A DNA stretch of 64,000 nucleotides from contig JAFIFW010000012.1 in NCBI GenBank assembly GCA_020831825.1, forward strand, positions 62,001-126,000, read 5' to 3'. The translations under genes were made by a program, and so were the position numbers. Under the pieces are notes generated by a model. That model ran no database searches. It was not told the DNA's origin and saw nothing but the letters and a program-made list of their open reading frames with translations. Shown piece by piece: positions 36,396-47,468 of this stretch (position 1 is the stretch's first letter; the number at the start of each line of letters is the position of its first letter). The stretch comes from Methylophaga sp. (GTDB taxonomy: Bacteria; Pseudomonadota; Gammaproteobacteria; Nitrosococcales; Methylophagaceae).

Positions 36396-37622
36396 ATGAA
36401 TCCAGAGCTTGCCGCATTGCATCCCTATCCATTTGAGAAGCTGGCCAGGTTGAAACAAGGTTGTGTGCCACCTGAATCACTTACCCACATCGCATTGTCG
36501 ATTGGCGAACCCAAACATGCGACACCTGGTTTTATTACCGAAGCGGTGATCTCTCATTTGCACGGCCTGTCAGTTTATCCAACCACAGCAGGCACGATTG
36601 AACTGCGACATGCTATCGCCCAATGGCTCGATCAACGCTTCCACCTTGGAGGCCATATTGATCCAATGACTCAGGTTTTGCCGGTCAATGGTACGCGTGA
36701 GGCCTTGTTCGCCTTTGCTCAGGCGGTCATCGATCGTTCTGCAGAAAGGCCCACCGTGGTCATGCCCAACCCTTTTTATCAAATCTACGAAGGCGCTGCG
36801 ATTCTTGCAGGCGCTGAACCCTATCTTCTGAACTGCACCGCTGACAATGACTTTGTCCCCGATTTTGCCAGCGTACCGCCTGCCGTCTGGCGACGCTGCC
36901 AGCTGCTTTACCTGTGCAGTCCCGGTAATCCGACAGGGGCAGTCATTGACATTGATACGCTTGGCTTATTGATTTCACTGGCACAGCAATACGACTTTGT
37001 CATCGCTGCCGATGAGTGTTACTCAGAGATATATCTCGATGAAAATGAACCACCAGTCGGGCTGTTACAAGCTGCTATCGCAGCGGGCTTTACTGATTTA
37101 AGCCGTTGTGTCGCCTTTCACAGCCTGTCAAAACGTTCAAATGCGCCGGGCCTGCGTAGCGGCTTTGTCGCGGGTGATGCGCGTATCCTCAAACAGTTTC
37201 TGCGTTATCGCACCTATCATGGCTGTTCCATGCCCCCAGCAACACAAGCGGCCTCAATTGTCGCCTGGCAGGACGAAGCGCATGTCGAGTATAACCGGGA
37301 GCTGTATCGGCAAAAATTTGATGCTGTGCTGGCAATTCTCTCGCCAGTCATGTCTGTGACAAAACCGGCTGCAGGATTCTACCTGTGGGCGGAAACACCG
37401 ATAGCCGATGATGAGTTCAGTCGTCAACTATTCGAGCAATTCAATGTGACAGTGCTGCCGGGGAGTTATCTGGCACGCGACACTGAAACAGGCAATCCCG
37501 GTTCACACCGGATACGCATGGCTTTAGTCGCGCCTCTGGAAGACTGTATTGAGGCTGCAACAAGAATTCGACAACTCATAGAAAACCTATCATCTAACGT
37601 ACCTGGAGAACCCAATGAATAA
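36396..37622 (+). CDS. dapC: Succinyldiaminopimelate transaminase (DapC)
   Basis: A 408-residue PLP fold-type I aminotransferase that makes N-succinyl-L,L-2,6-diaminopimelate. The Schiff-base lysine is in [30 protein letters not shown] near the N-terminus and [13 protein letters not shown] are family features of the DapC-type subgroup. The position just before dapD (8-bp overlap) supports this over other aminotransferases such as ArgD. Confidence 0.93.
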   Translation: MNPELAALHPYPFEKLARLKQGCVPPESLTHIALSIGEPKHATPGFITEAVISHLHGLSVYPTTAGTIELRHAIAQWLDQRFHLGGHIDPMTQVLPVNGTREALFAFAQAVIDRSAERPTVVMPNPFYQIYEGAAILAGAEPYLLNCTADNDFVPDFASVPPAVWRRCQLLYLCSPGNPTGAVIDIDTLGLLISLAQQYDFVIAADECYSEIYLDENEPPVGLLQAAIAAGFTDLSRCVAFHSLSKRSNAPGLRSGFVAGDARILKQFLRYRTYHGCSMPPATQAASIVAWQDEAHVEYNRELYRQKFDAVLAILSPVMSVTKPAAGFYLWAETPIADDEFSRQLFEQFNVTVLPGSYLARDTETGNPGSHRIRMALVAPLEDCIEAATRIRQLIENLSSNVPGEPNE

Positions 37623-38436
37623 TCTACAAGCGATCATTGAATCTGCCTTTGAGCGCAGGGCAGAGATCACACCGGCAAATGCAGATGCCGAAGTCCGCAA
37701 TGCTGTCAACGAAGCGCTGGCCTTGCTGGATAACGGCACGGCACGTGTTGCCGAAAAACAAAACGGTGACTGGGTCGTGAATCAGTGGCTGAAAAAAGCT
37801 GTTTTGCTGTCCTTTCGTCTCAATGACAATCGCTTGATGGCAGGCGGTGAAACCAACTATTTCGATAAAGTTGAGCCAAAATTTGCCAGCTACAGTGAAG
37901 ACGATTTCAATAAAGCCGGTGTTCGTGTTGTGCCTCCTGCTGCAGTTCGTCGTGGTTCTTATATCGCACCTGGCGCTGTTTTGATGCCGTCTTATGTCAA
38001 TATCGGTGCTTACGTTGACTCAGGCACTATGGTGGATACCTGGGCCACTGTCGGTAGCTGTGCGCAAATCGGTAAAAACGTCCATCTGTCTGGTGGCGTT
38101 GGCATCGGTGGTGTGCTTGAACCGCTTCAAGCAGGTCCTACCATTATCGAAGACAACTGCTTTATCGGCGCACGCTCAGAAGTCGTTGAAGGCGTTATCG
38201 TTGAAGAGGGCTCGGTGATTTCAATGGGCGTTTACATCGGTCAAAGCACCAAGATCTTCAACCGTATGACCGGTGAAATCAGCTATGGTCGGATTCCAGC
38301 CGGATCAGTGGTGGTCTCTGGCAACCTGCCATCCAAAGACGGCAGCTACAGCCTCTACTGCGCTGTAATTGTCAAACAGGTAGATGAAAAAACGCGTGGC
38401 AAAGTCGGCATCAACGAACTGTTGCGTGATATCTAA
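37615..38436 (+). CDS. dapD: Tetrahydrodipicolinate N-succinyltransferase
   Basis: A 273-residue left-handed beta-helix acyltransferase that succinylates tetrahydrodipicolinate. Hexapeptide repeats run through [20 protein letters not shown] and [15 protein letters not shown]. The trimeric family's N-terminal helical domain is complete. The start overlaps dapC by 8 bp. A probable terminator follows. Confidence 0.96.
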   Translation: MNNLQAIIESAFERRAEITPANADAEVRNAVNEALALLDNGTARVAEKQNGDWVVNQWLKKAVLLSFRLNDNRLMAGGETNYFDKVEPKFASYSEDDFNKAGVRVVPPAAVRRGSYIAPGAVLMPSYVNIGAYVDSGTMVDTWATVGSCAQIGKNVHLSGGVGIGGVLEPLQAGPTIIEDNCFIGARSEVVEGVIVEEGSVISMGVYIGQSTKIFNRMTGEISYGRIPAGSVVVSGNLPSKDGSYSLYCAVIVKQVDEKTRGKVGINELLRDI

Positions 38437-38443
38437 TCGTGCG

Positions 38444-38482
38444 GGCGACGGAGACTAAAACACAGTCCCGCCGCCTATTTTT
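38444..38482 (+). terminator. Probable intrinsic terminator after dapD
   Basis: GGCGACGGAGACT can pair with AGTCCCGCCGCC around a 7-nt loop, with one mismatch and one bulge. TATTTTTC follows. It begins 8 bp after the dapD stop. Confidence 0.6.
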
Positions 38483-38507
38483 CTACGCAGCTATCAGTCT
38501 GGACGAA

Positions 38508-38536
38508 TTGATACATCATATCCTTTAGTCTAGAAT
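38508..38536 (+). promoter_or_regulatory. Sigma-70-type promoter for yffB-dapE
   Basis: TTGATA, a spacer of exactly 17 bp, then TAGAAT. The -10 ends 44 bases before the ATG of the ArsC-like gene and lies after the dapD terminator. This splits the lysine genes into two transcription units. Confidence 0.7.
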
Positions 38537-38580
38537 ACGCGGCCAGACTGAAGCTGAAATTTTTCCACTAGAGCAAGGCC

Positions 38581-40057
<1,477 letters not shown>

Positions 40058-40062
40058 GCCTG

Positions 40063-40350
40063 ATGCTACTCAAACGCCAAATTCGCCTGATTTTGCTACT
40101 GGCAGCTATCGTGCTGCTGGCTCAATCATTGGCAGTCTGGCACGATGCAGAACATGCATTTCACGATCACACCGCTGAGTGTGATCGACTTATTTTTGTT
40201 AGTCAGCAATCGCCACTTGCATCAACACCCGGGCTTGTTCCTTCGATCAGGCAAGCTCATAGCTTCCTTAATCTCACAACATCAGCCAGTCAGCTTCATC
40301 GGCTGGTCAGCTACCAATACGGTATTCGTGCGCCGCCTGTTTTCTCCTGA
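40063..40350 (+). CDS. Small exported His-containing protein upstream of the TonB receptor
   Basis: A 95-residue protein with an N-terminal signal (LILLLAAIVLLAQSLAVW), then HDAEHAFHDHTAECD with several His, Asp and Glu residues and one Cys, which could bind Zn or Cu. The remainder has no recognised domain. It starts 5 bp after dapE and 63 bp before a ZnuD-like receptor. The position suggests a periplasmic metal-handling partner. I do not recognise the family, and the function is inference only. Confidence 0.65.
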   Translation: MLLKRQIRLILLLAAIVLLAQSLAVWHDAEHAFHDHTAECDRLIFVSQQSPLASTPGLVPSIRQAHSFLNLTTSASQLHRLVSYQYGIRAPPVFS

Positions 40351-40413
40351 ACCAGTTGTTCAGTTGTCGATGCCGTTAGGCATCAGAGAATTCAGTTTTA
40401 AGAGGACGTACCT

Positions 40414-42561
40414 ATGTATGCCAAAAAACCTTTGGCGTTGCTGATTGCAGCGGCGCTGTCTCCTGTGGCTTTTTCTGTCACAGCCGACGAAAATGTTGAT
40501 TTTCAACGTCTAATAGTAACCTCAGATCCGCTCGGTAATCGTACCGCGGATGAAATTGTGCAACCTGTGACCGTGTTGGCGGGTGACGAGCTGGAGCGTC
40601 GACGCGCAGGGACTTTGGGAGACACGCTGGAAGGATTGCCTGGTGTGACCAATTCAGACTTCGGTCCCGGCGTGGGTCGACCTGTCATTCGTGGATTACA
40701 GGGATCGCGAGTCAAAGTTCTCGAAGACGGTTTAAGCACTGCTGATCTATCAGGTGAAGGCGCAGATCATGCCACGGCGATAGATCCAAGCCGTGCTTCA
40801 CAGATCGAAGTGTTTCGTGGACCAGCAACACTACTCTACGGCAGCGGCGCTGCCGGTGGTGTCATCAACGTGAGATCTAATCGCTTCAACCCTGAGTTTG
40901 GTGATGCACCTCGCGTTGAAGGCGATTTGTCTTATGGTGAAAATGGTAATGATCGTAATGGTCGTCTGGGTCTTGATTTACCCGTATCTGAAAACCTGAT
41001 TTTTAGAGCTGATATCAGCGCCAGAAGAACCAGTGATTTTGATATCAAAGGCTATCAGGACAAAGATGACAGAACCAGTCGCCGCGGCAAGTTGGAAAAC
41101 AGTTCAGTTGAAAATAATTCACACGCTTTAACCGCACTCTATAGAGATGATTGGGGCAATATCGGTATCGGTTATAGCTTTTATGAAACCGAATACAATG
41201 TTCCGGCTTTTCTGGATAGCGATGGTGATGGAGAACTGGAGTTTATCCCCATTAGGCAAGATCGTTTTGATCTCCGTTCTGAACTGAACAACCCTCTGCC
41301 AGGTATTGAGACCGCACGTCTGAAAATCGCGCATACTCGCTATCGCCAACGAGAGATTGCGTCAGAGTTTGAAGGTGGTGTTTTTGACGAGCGTAAGGTC
41401 GAAGGCGATTTTAGAAATAGAGAGACAGATTTGAGGCTTGAGCTTGTCCACAATCCGGTTGGTTTATGGCAAGGCGTCGTTGGCCTTGATTTCAATGACA
41501 GTAAACTGAGAGCTGAAGACCCACGTCCAAATCGTTCCTTTTATATCATCCGCCCGGTCGACTCAAAATCCTATGGCTTGTTTACTTTGCAAGAAAGACC
41601 AACCAGTTTTGGTAGAGTTGAATTAGCGGCCCGTGTCGAGCATGTTGACTATGATCCTGGTACTGCTGATTTGGGACAAGGTATCAATATCAGTGGCGTG
41701 CCTGGCTATAGTGGTGAAACATCGCCAGCTGCCGATCTCAGCTCTAAAAACTACACGCAGTACAGTCTGTCCGCCGGTACCATTATTGACGTAGACCCAG
41801 CACATCATCTGCGCTTCTCATTAACGCGTTCACAGCGTGCGCCTTCAGCAGAGCAACTGTATGCCTTTGGCAGACACGCAGCCGCTGGTACCTTTGAAGT
41901 CGGTGACCCAGGTTTGAGTAAAGAAACCTACACCAACTTCGAAATCGGCTTCGATCGGCATGAAGGTCGCTTCCGTTACGATGCCAGCATTTTTTATAAC
42001 CATGCACGCAACTTCATTTATCTGGAGTCGTATGACGATGGCACGGGTAATCCCGTGATAGTCAGTAGAGGCGGGGTTGCTGGTGGATCGGGTGGTAGAG
42101 CACAATTTGTCACCAATGAGCAGGCTAATGCGCGTTTCTATGGTGCTGAATTTGCTGCAATTGCAGATTTGGTTGAAGGCCCCATGCCTGTCAGTATGCG
42201 TTTGTCTGCAGACTACGTGCGGGCGAAATTCACCAGTGGTGGCAACCTACCGCGAATTTCACCGATGCGCATGGGCCTGGGCTTTGATACCAGCTATAAC
42301 AACGTCAACCTAAGTCTGGATTATCAACGTGTGTTCAAGCAAAACAAGACTGCCAGTGTAGAGGACAGCACCAGCGGTTATAACCTGGTTTCCTTTGATG
42401 TTTCATGGAAACCTGCTGAACTCAAGGGCGCTGAGCTGTATTTTGCAGGACGCAACTTGCTCGATGAAGATGGTCGTCGTCATACCAGCTTCTTCAAAGA
42501 TGAAGCCCCCATCATCGGCCGCAGCCTGTTCGCTGGCGTACGCTTTAGTTTTGGTGGCTGA
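40414..42561 (+). CDS. TonB-dependent outer membrane receptor, ZnuD-like
   Basis: A 715-residue receptor. A signal peptide is followed by a TonB-box-like FQRLIVTSDPLG, a plug domain (GRPVIRGLQGSRVKVLEDG, SQIEVFRGPATLLYGSGAAG) and a 22-strand-type barrel ending LFAGVRFSFGG. The plug sequence, with DLSGEGADHATAIDPS, resembles the ZnuD/zinc-receptor group more than siderophore receptors. Neighbouring His-containing protein 40063 agrees with metal uptake. AGAGGA precedes the ATG and an intrinsic terminator follows. No Zur site was recognised, so the substrate is not proven. Confidence 0.85.
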   Translation: MYAKKPLALLIAAALSPVAFSVTADENVDFQRLIVTSDPLGNRTADEIVQPVTVLAGDELERRRAGTLGDTLEGLPGVTNSDFGPGVGRPVIRGLQGSRVKVLEDGLSTADLSGEGADHATAIDPSRASQIEVFRGPATLLYGSGAAGGVINVRSNRFNPEFGDAPRVEGDLSYGENGNDRNGRLGLDLPVSENLIFRADISARRTSDFDIKGYQDKDDRTSRRGKLENSSVENNSHALTALYRDDWGNIGIGYSFYETEYNVPAFLDSDGDGELEFIPIRQDRFDLRSELNNPLPGIETARLKIAHTRYRQREIASEFEGGVFDERKVEGDFRNRETDLRLELVHNPVGLWQGVVGLDFNDSKLRAEDPRPNRSFYIIRPVDSKSYGLFTLQERPTSFGRVELAARVEHVDYDPGTADLGQGINISGVPGYSGETSPAADLSSKNYTQYSLSAGTIIDVDPAHHLRFSLTRSQRAPSAEQLYAFGRHAAAGTFEVGDPGLSKETYTNFEIGFDRHEGRFRYDASIFYNHARNFIYLESYDDGTGNPVIVSRGGVAGGSGGRAQFVTNEQANARFYGAEFAAIADLVEGPMPVSMRLSADYVRAKFTSGGNLPRISPMRMGLGFDTSYNNVNLSLDYQRVFKQNKTASVEDSTSGYNLVSFDVSWKPAELKGAELYFAGRNLLDEDGRRHTSFFKDEAPIIGRSLFAGVRFSFGG

Positions 42562-42582
42562 TACAGCTTGAGTATGAAAATC

Positions 42583-42611
42583 AAAGACCCGGTTCTGCCG
42601 GGTCTTTTTTT
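42583..42611 (+). terminator. Intrinsic terminator after the TonB receptor
   Basis: A perfect 10-bp stem AAAGACCCGG/CCGGGTCTTT with loop TTCTG runs into a T-run. Confidence 0.93.
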
Positions 42612-42674
42612 GAGAGTTTGGAAACTCGTCACTATCTGCTACATTAAAAACACTATTTAAACAAGGATATCTTG

Positions 42675-43052
42675 ATGAGCTTCTTTGATGCCAATGACGA
42701 AAGTAATACTGCTCGACTGGTCTACATCTTCTATATGGCAGGCATTATCATCTACTTGCTGCCGCTGATTGGTGTCGTCGTCGCCTATACCCACAAAGCA
42801 GAGGCGCCTGATTGGCTCAAATCCCATTACGAATTTCAGATTCGTACTTTCTGGATCACCTTGTTACTGCTGAGTGCCGGCTGGCTGACCTTGTTACTGC
42901 TGAGTGCCGGCTGGCTGACCATATCAACGGGTATGGTCGGGTACCTGATACTGCTCACTCAGGCGGTTTGGTTGATTGTGCGCTGTGTCATTGCCTACAG
43001 ACTGCTGAAAAGCAAAACACCTCACCCTGATCCAACCACACTGCTTTACTAA
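42675..43052 (+). CDS. DUF4870-like membrane protein with internal 10-residue duplication
   Basis: A 125-residue protein with three or four helices, resembling small DUF4870/COG3671-type membrane proteins (AYTHKAEAPDWLKSHYEFQI, then RTFWI). AAGGAT precedes the ATG at 42675. The second hydrophobic segment contains TLLLLSAGWL twice in tandem, encoded by a perfect 30-bp direct repeat. The duplication is in frame, so the product is intact but its helix is ten residues longer. Function unknown. Confidence 0.75.
   Translation: MSFFDANDESNTARLVYIFYMAGIIIYLLPLIGVVVAYTHKAEAPDWLKSHYEFQIRTFWITLLLLSAGWLTLLLLSAGWLTISTGMVGYLILLTQAVWLIVRCVIAYRLLKSKTPHPDPTTLLY
42858..42917 (+). repeat. Perfect 30-bp tandem duplication inside a coding region
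   Basis: Two identical 30-bp units (42858-42887 and 42888-42917) begin ACCTTGTTACTG, and a third ACC follows. Zero mismatches, including at third codon positions, indicates a very recent slippage or recombination event. Confidence 0.97.
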
Positions 43053-43070
43053 CATTGTCGGCGGGTGTGA

Positions 43071-43844
43071 CTACTGTTCCGCTCGGAAGATGGCAAGCGG
43101 TCCGGTCGCCTGCTGAGTTGGCATGATTTCCATAGTGGTCACATTCACATGCGCCGGTGTATTGACCAGCCACCAGACGGTATCAGCAATATCCTTTGCT
43201 GATAAAGCCACAGTATCGCGATAGACACTCTGCGCTCGCGAGCTATCCTGCTTGAATCGAATCATCGAAAATTCAGTTTCGGCATTACCTGGCTCAATAT
43301 TGGTGACACGAATTGCTGTGCCCAACAGGTCTGCCCGAAGCGCCAGTGAAAACTGTCTGACAAAGGCTTTACTGGCACAATACACATTACCTCCGGGGTA
43401 TGGCCAGTTGCCGGCAATAGACCCGATATTGATGATATAGCCAGTGGCTCGCGCTTGCATTGTCGGCAGAATCAATCGTGTCATATACATCAAGCCTTTG
43501 ATGTTGGTATCGACCATACGATCCCAATCATCCAGGCTGGTTTGCCAGGCAGGTTCCAACCCCAGAGCCAGTCCGGCGTTATTGAGCAACACATCGACAT
43601 CGGCAAAGCCCTCAGGCAAGCGTTCGAGCATCGCTTCACAGGCGCTACGATTGCTGATATCTAAAGCTTCAATATGGGTTTGCTCAGCGCCTCCCAGCTC
43701 TGACTGCAGTTGCTGCAGTTTTTCCAAACGTCTGCCGGTCAAAATTAAACGCCAACCGGCCGCTGCAAACTGGCGGGCACACGCCTCACCAAAGCCCGCT
43801 GTGGCACCAGTTATCAGAATTACGCGTGCAGACTGTGCTGTCAT
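43071..43844 (-). CDS. Short-chain dehydrogenase/reductase (YdfG-like)
   Basis: A 257-residue classical SDR with the NADP-binding TGATAGFGEACARQF (TGxxxGxG) and RRLEK after beta-2, NNAGLALG, and the active site Ser with YCASKAF (Tyr and Lys). It most resembles YdfG-type 3-hydroxy acid or serine dehydrogenases. It converges with the duplicated membrane protein gene and precedes no obvious pathway partner. Confidence 0.87.
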   Translation of the reverse strand: MTAQSARVILITGATAGFGEACARQFAAAGWRLILTGRRLEKLQQLQSELGGAEQTHIEALDISNRSACEAMLERLPEGFADVDVLLNNAGLALGLEPAWQTSLDDWDRMVDTNIKGLMYMTRLILPTMQARATGYIINIGSIAGNWPYPGGNVYCASKAFVRQFSLALRADLLGTAIRVTNIEPGNAETEFSMIRFKQDSSRAQSVYRDTVALSAKDIADTVWWLVNTPAHVNVTTMEIMPTQQATGPLAIFRAEQ

Positions 43845-43883
43845 TGCTACCTCAGTTATCTACAAAAAGTTAGTTCGAAAGGC

Positions 43884-44741
43884 TTATGCGCCCTCAGAAA
43901 ACACGATAGTGCGACGGCCACTGATAATAATTCTGTGCTCGATATGTGCCTTGACGGCTCTTGCCAGAACTAATCGCTCGATATCTTTGCCAATCATCAC
44001 CAGATCTTCGGGGCTATTGTCGTGCATGACTCTTTCTACATCCTGTTCGATGATGGGGCCTTCGTCCAGCTCGGCCGTCGCATAGTGCGCCGTGGCACCG
44101 ATCAGTTTAACGCCGCGCTCATACGCTTGATGATAGGGTTTTGCACCTTGAAATGCCGGCAGGAACCCATGATGGATATTGATCACTCTTCCCCGGAATT
44201 CTTCAACAAATTGCTCTGAAAGAATTTGCATGTAACGCGCCATCACAACCAGATCAATCTGATATTCGGCAAGCAGGTGTTTAATCTGTTGCTCTTGAGC
44301 TTGTTTGGTTTCAGGAGAAATGGGCAGATGATAGAAAGGTTTGTTGAACTGTTTCGCCATTGACTCAAGATCAGCATGGTTGCCGATGATTATCGGAATA
44401 TCGCATTTAAGCTCCCCTTCCAGCTCCCTGAGCAGCAAATCATAAGGACAATGAGATGCCTTGGTGACAAGCAGGGCCACTCGGTATGGCACATTGGTGT
44501 AGCGCACCGACCAGACCAGTCCTAGTTGACTGGCAAAAACTGCAAACTCCTGTTCCAGGGCGGATCTGGGCATGTCGCCGTGATCTTCGAGCTTGAGTCG
44601 CATAAAGTACTGACCTTGCTCAACATCGGTGTACTGCTGGCAATGCAGAATGTTAAAGCCACGCTCAGCAAAAAAACTACTAATGCCAGCAAGTAAGCCC
44701 TTCTGGTCCTTGCACTGAATCAAAAATACAACTGCACTCAT
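43884..44741 (-). CDS. purU: Formyltetrahydrofolate deformylase
   Basis: A 285-residue enzyme that hydrolyses 10-formyl-THF to formate and THF. An N-terminal ACT domain (FLIQCKDQKGLLAGISSFFA) precedes the formyltransferase-like domain. Catalytic Asn and His lie in INIHHGFLPAFQGAKPYHQA and Asp in AELDEGPIIEQD. In one-carbon metabolism it balances folate pools and yields formate for PurT or formate dehydrogenase, which suits a methylotroph. The C1 lifestyle is inferred, not shown. Confidence 0.95.
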   Translation of the reverse strand: MSAVVFLIQCKDQKGLLAGISSFFAERGFNILHCQQYTDVEQGQYFMRLKLEDHGDMPRSALEQEFAVFASQLGLVWSVRYTNVPYRVALLVTKASHCPYDLLLRELEGELKCDIPIIIGNHADLESMAKQFNKPFYHLPISPETKQAQEQQIKHLLAEYQIDLVVMARYMQILSEQFVEEFRGRVINIHHGFLPAFQGAKPYHQAYERGVKLIGATAHYATAELDEGPIIEQDVERVMHDNSPEDLVMIGKDIERLVLARAVKAHIEHRIIISGRRTIVFSEGA

Positions 44742-44853
44742 GCCAATCTGTCCAATGGTTGTCGATAGATAGAAATATTAAGAAATACACTGATTTACTG
44801 CTCTTTGATCATCAGCAAAACCAGAAGTTCATCCTTGTGTCGTTATCTGTAAA

Positions 44854-45204
44854 TTATGAATATTCGTTGTACTTGTCTGCCCGTCCCCTGACTTTCTCAA
44901 CCGGATACTTAGTCGCATTTTTTTTCAGCTTGTTGGCAATTACCGCATCCAGATCAATCTGCAGATCATGGATCAAATAGGTGAGATAAACAGCAACATC
45001 GGCAATTTCATCTTCCAGCTGCTGTCGTTTTTCAGAACAGAGCATCTGGTTGATTTCATCATCAGTGCGCCATTGAAACCACTCCAGTAACTCGGCAGCC
45101 TCAATGGAAAGGGAAATTGCCAAATCCTTGGGACGATGAAACTGCTCCCAATCGCGTTCGCGGCGAAACGCGATTAATTGTTCTAGCAAGTCTTTATCAA
45201 TCAT
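44854..45204 (-). CDS. MazG-like nucleotide pyrophosphohydrolase
   Basis: A 116-residue all-alpha NTP pyrophosphatase with the metal motif LSIEAAELLEWFQW (ExxE) and LEDEIADVAVYLTYL (ExxD). It is close to the RS21-C6/dCTPase-type subgroup that removes non-canonical or excess dNTPs. It overlaps the esterase gene start-to-end by 8 bp, so the two form an operon. Confidence 0.88.
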   Translation of the reverse strand: MIDKDLLEQLIAFRRERDWEQFHRPKDLAISLSIEAAELLEWFQWRTDDEINQMLCSEKRQQLEDEIADVAVYLTYLIHDLQIDLDAVIANKLKKNATKYPVEKVRGRADKYNEYS

Positions 45205-45964
45205 CCAGAAATTGCTCCACTACCTGGCAAAAAGCTTTGGGGGCTTCGGCATGCACCCAGTGTCCAGCCTCGTCAATGACTGTGAATTCCGAATCAGGGA
45301 AACATTGACGGATTAACTGCTTGTCAGCCTCTGAAATATAATCAGAACGACCGCCAGCAATAAAACAGCTTTTCACATCCAGCGCCTGCTCAGGCTCGAC
45401 ACTACTGAGAAGCGCTGCATAGTTGCAGAACAAGGCCTGCAAGTTAATCCGCCAGCGTAAGCTACCCTGGTCATTCTTTTTCACGTTCATCAACAGAAAC
45501 TGTCGCACAGCAGCATCTTTGATGTCACTGGCCAATACATCATCAAGCTGGCTTCTCTGCTGGTACTGATCAAGGTTAAGTGACAACAGACTTTTAAATA
45601 TCCAGCTGTGCTTATCCGGATATTGTCTCGGCGCAATATCCACCACTACCATTTGCCTGACCCTGTGGGTATGTTGCCTGGCAAATTGCATGGCAACCTT
45701 GCCACCAATTGAATGCCCTAGCAGATCGATTTCCTCAATCCCCAACTCATCAACAACGCGCTCAATATCTTCAGCCATCTGCGGGTAATGTTGATCCTGA
45801 TGGTGAAAAGAGCGTCCGTGATTTCTCAAATCCACAGCAATAATCTGCCGTTTGTCTGACAAGGCCTTGGTGACCGCACGCCAATTATCTGATGAACCAA
45901 ACAGGCCATGCACAATCAGCAAGGGTCGACCACTACCTGTGATCTGATAAAACAATCTTTGCAT
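45197..45964 (-). CDS. Alpha/beta hydrolase, YbfF-like esterase
   Basis: A 255-residue serine hydrolase. The oxyanion region is VHGLFGSSDNWR, the nucleophile elbow GHSIGGKVAM, and the His lies in DEAGHWVHAEAPKAF. It resembles E. coli YbfF acyl-CoA/ester hydrolase in size and motifs. The physiological ester is unknown. It is divergent from a small gene at 46032. Confidence 0.88.
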   Translation of the reverse strand: MQRLFYQITGSGRPLLIVHGLFGSSDNWRAVTKALSDKRQIIAVDLRNHGRSFHHQDQHYPQMAEDIERVVDELGIEEIDLLGHSIGGKVAMQFARQHTHRVRQMVVVDIAPRQYPDKHSWIFKSLLSLNLDQYQQRSQLDDVLASDIKDAAVRQFLLMNVKKNDQGSLRWRINLQALFCNYAALLSSVEPEQALDVKSCFIAGGRSDYISEADKQLIRQCFPDSEFTVIDEAGHWVHAEAPKAFCQVVEQFLDD

Positions 45965-45992
45965 GTTAGAACTATCTCATACGCTATCGGGC

Positions 45993-45998
45993 TATAAT
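45993..45998 (+). promoter_or_regulatory. Candidate -10 element for the small gene at 46032
   Basis: A perfect TATAAT lies 33 bases before the ATG, in the gap after the divergent esterase start. The -35 at normal spacing is weak (AACTAT). Confidence 0.4.
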
Positions 45999-46031
45999 GC
46001 CGGATTGTATAAGACCCCGGAGAATATGGTG

Positions 46032-46205
46032 ATGGATGAAAGCATTTTGCTGGCAATGGTCAAGCAGTATGCAGATCGTTTTGGCATAACTTTCAGTTCG
46101 GCTCATCTCGATGACAAGGACAAGAAACAACGCTTGGTCGGACTAATGCAGGAAGCATTATCAGGTAAGCGTGGTCCGATCACCGACGCCGATCTGGAAC
46201 AATAA
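46032..46205 (+). CDS. Small conserved-looking hypothetical protein (57 aa)
   Basis: A 57-residue acidic and basic helical protein (MDESILLAMVKQYADRFG, then DDKDKKQRLVGLMQEALSG, ending PITDADLEQ). GGAG at 46019-46022 is nine bases before this ATG and only three before the ATG at 46026, so I prefer 46032. It has a candidate promoter and its own terminator, so it is likely a real independent gene. I do not recognise the family. Confidence 0.65.
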   Translation: MDESILLAMVKQYADRFGITFSSAHLDDKDKKQRLVGLMQEALSGKRGPITDADLEQ

Positions 46206-46232
46206 AAAAAGCCACTTTTCAGTGGCTTTTTT
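46205..46232. terminator. Bidirectional intrinsic terminator between the small gene and fabB
   Basis: AAAAAAAGCCACT/AGTGGCTTTTTT around a TTTC loop. It sits between convergent stops and has an A-run and a T-run, so it can act on both strands. Confidence 0.92.
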
Positions 46233-46235
46233 GAT

Positions 46236-47459
46236 TTAGTCGGCGAGCTTCTCGAATACAAGACAGGCGTTGGTTCCACCAAATCCGAAGCTGTTTGACA
46301 AAACTGCTTGCAAATTGGCGCTATCGCGTCGTTGTAACACAATCGGCATATCTGCTGCTTCTGGATCCAGTGTATCGATGTTAGCAGAAGCGGCAATAAA
46401 GTCTTCCTGCATCATTAACAAGCTGTAGATCGCTTCCTGCACCCCAGCTGCACCCAGTGAATGGCCTGAAAGTGATTTAGTCGAGCCAATCCAAGGCAGC
46501 TGTTTTCCAGCAAAGGTTTTTTTGATGGCTGATAATTCGGCCAAGTCGCCTACTGGTGTACTGGTGCCATGGGCATTGATGTAATCAATACTATCGGCAC
46601 GCATCGTCGACATGGCCAGTTTCATACATCTTTCCGCCCCTTCACCTGACGGCGCTACCATGTCGTAGCCATCAGAAGTTGCGGCGTAACCGGTTAATTC
46701 TGCGTATATTTTTGCACCACGAGCTTTGGCATGTTCGTATTCTTCCAAGACCAGAACACCGCCACCACCGGCGATAACAAAGCCATCACGCTCAGCATCA
46801 TAGGCCCGTGAAGCTTTCTCAGGCGACTCGTTATATCTGGTTGACAGCGCACCCATCGCGTCGAACAGTGAGCTCATTGACCAGTGTTCTTCTTCAGCAC
46901 CACCAGCAAACACAATGTCCTGTTTACCCAGTTGAATCTGCTCCATCGCGTTGCCTATGCAGTGCGCGCTGGTAGCGCAAGCTGAAGACATCGAGTAGTT
47001 AACACCTTTGATTTTGAATGGCGTAGCAAGACAAGCAGAAGTCGTACTGCCCATGACCTGAGTCACCCGGTAAGGTCCGATTCTCTTCAAACCTTTCTCT
47101 CTGAGCACATCTGCAGCTTCCACCTGATTCGAGGATGAAGCACCGCCAGAGCCCATCACCAGACCCGTGCGAGGGTTGGAAACATCTGCTTCAGTCAGGC
47201 CAGCGTCGGCAATCGCCTGCTGCATGGAAATAAAGGCATAGCCCGCGGCATCGCCCATAAAGCGCAGAACCTTGCGGTCAATATGCTCTTTCAGATCGAC
47301 ATTTACCGTTCCGGCAACATGACTGCGAAAGCCCATGTCTGCGTAGGTTTGTTTGAATCCTATGCCTGAACGGCCTAGTCGCAGCGATTCTGTAACAGTT
47401 TGTGCATCGAGCCCCAAACAGGAAGTGATCCCGAGGCCGGTAACGACCACACGTCTCAT
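46236..47459 (-). CDS. fabB: Beta-ketoacyl-ACP synthase I
   Basis: A 407-residue condensing enzyme that elongates unsaturated acyl chains. The nucleophile Cys is in [14 protein letters not shown]. The His residues are in [11 protein letters not shown] and [10 protein letters not shown], and [12 protein letters not shown] closes the protein. It lies directly downstream of fabA (9-bp gap), the arrangement of the anaerobic unsaturated fatty acid pathway in gammaproteobacteria. Confidence 0.96.
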   Translation of the reverse strand: MRRVVVTGLGITSCLGLDAQTVTESLRLGRSGIGFKQTYADMGFRSHVAGTVNVDLKEHIDRKVLRFMGDAAGYAFISMQQAIADAGLTEADVSNPRTGLVMGSGGASSSNQVEAADVLREKGLKRIGPYRVTQVMGSTTSACLATPFKIKGVNYSMSSACATSAHCIGNAMEQIQLGKQDIVFAGGAEEEHWSMSSLFDAMGALSTRYNESPEKASRAYDAERDGFVIAGGGGVLVLEEYEHAKARGAKIYAELTGYAATSDGYDMVAPSGEGAERCMKLAMSTMRADSIDYINAHGTSTPVGDLAELSAIKKTFAGKQLPWIGSTKSLSGHSLGAAGVQEAIYSLLMMQEDFIAASANIDTLDPEAADMPIVLQRRDSANLQAVLSNSFGFGGTNACLVFEKLAD

Positions 47460-47468
47460 AACGATATC

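Noticed and set aside
45963-46031. Longer form of the small protein at 46032 starting at 45963
   Set aside because: It would run through the candidate promoter and lacks a ribosome-binding site; GGAG favours 46032.
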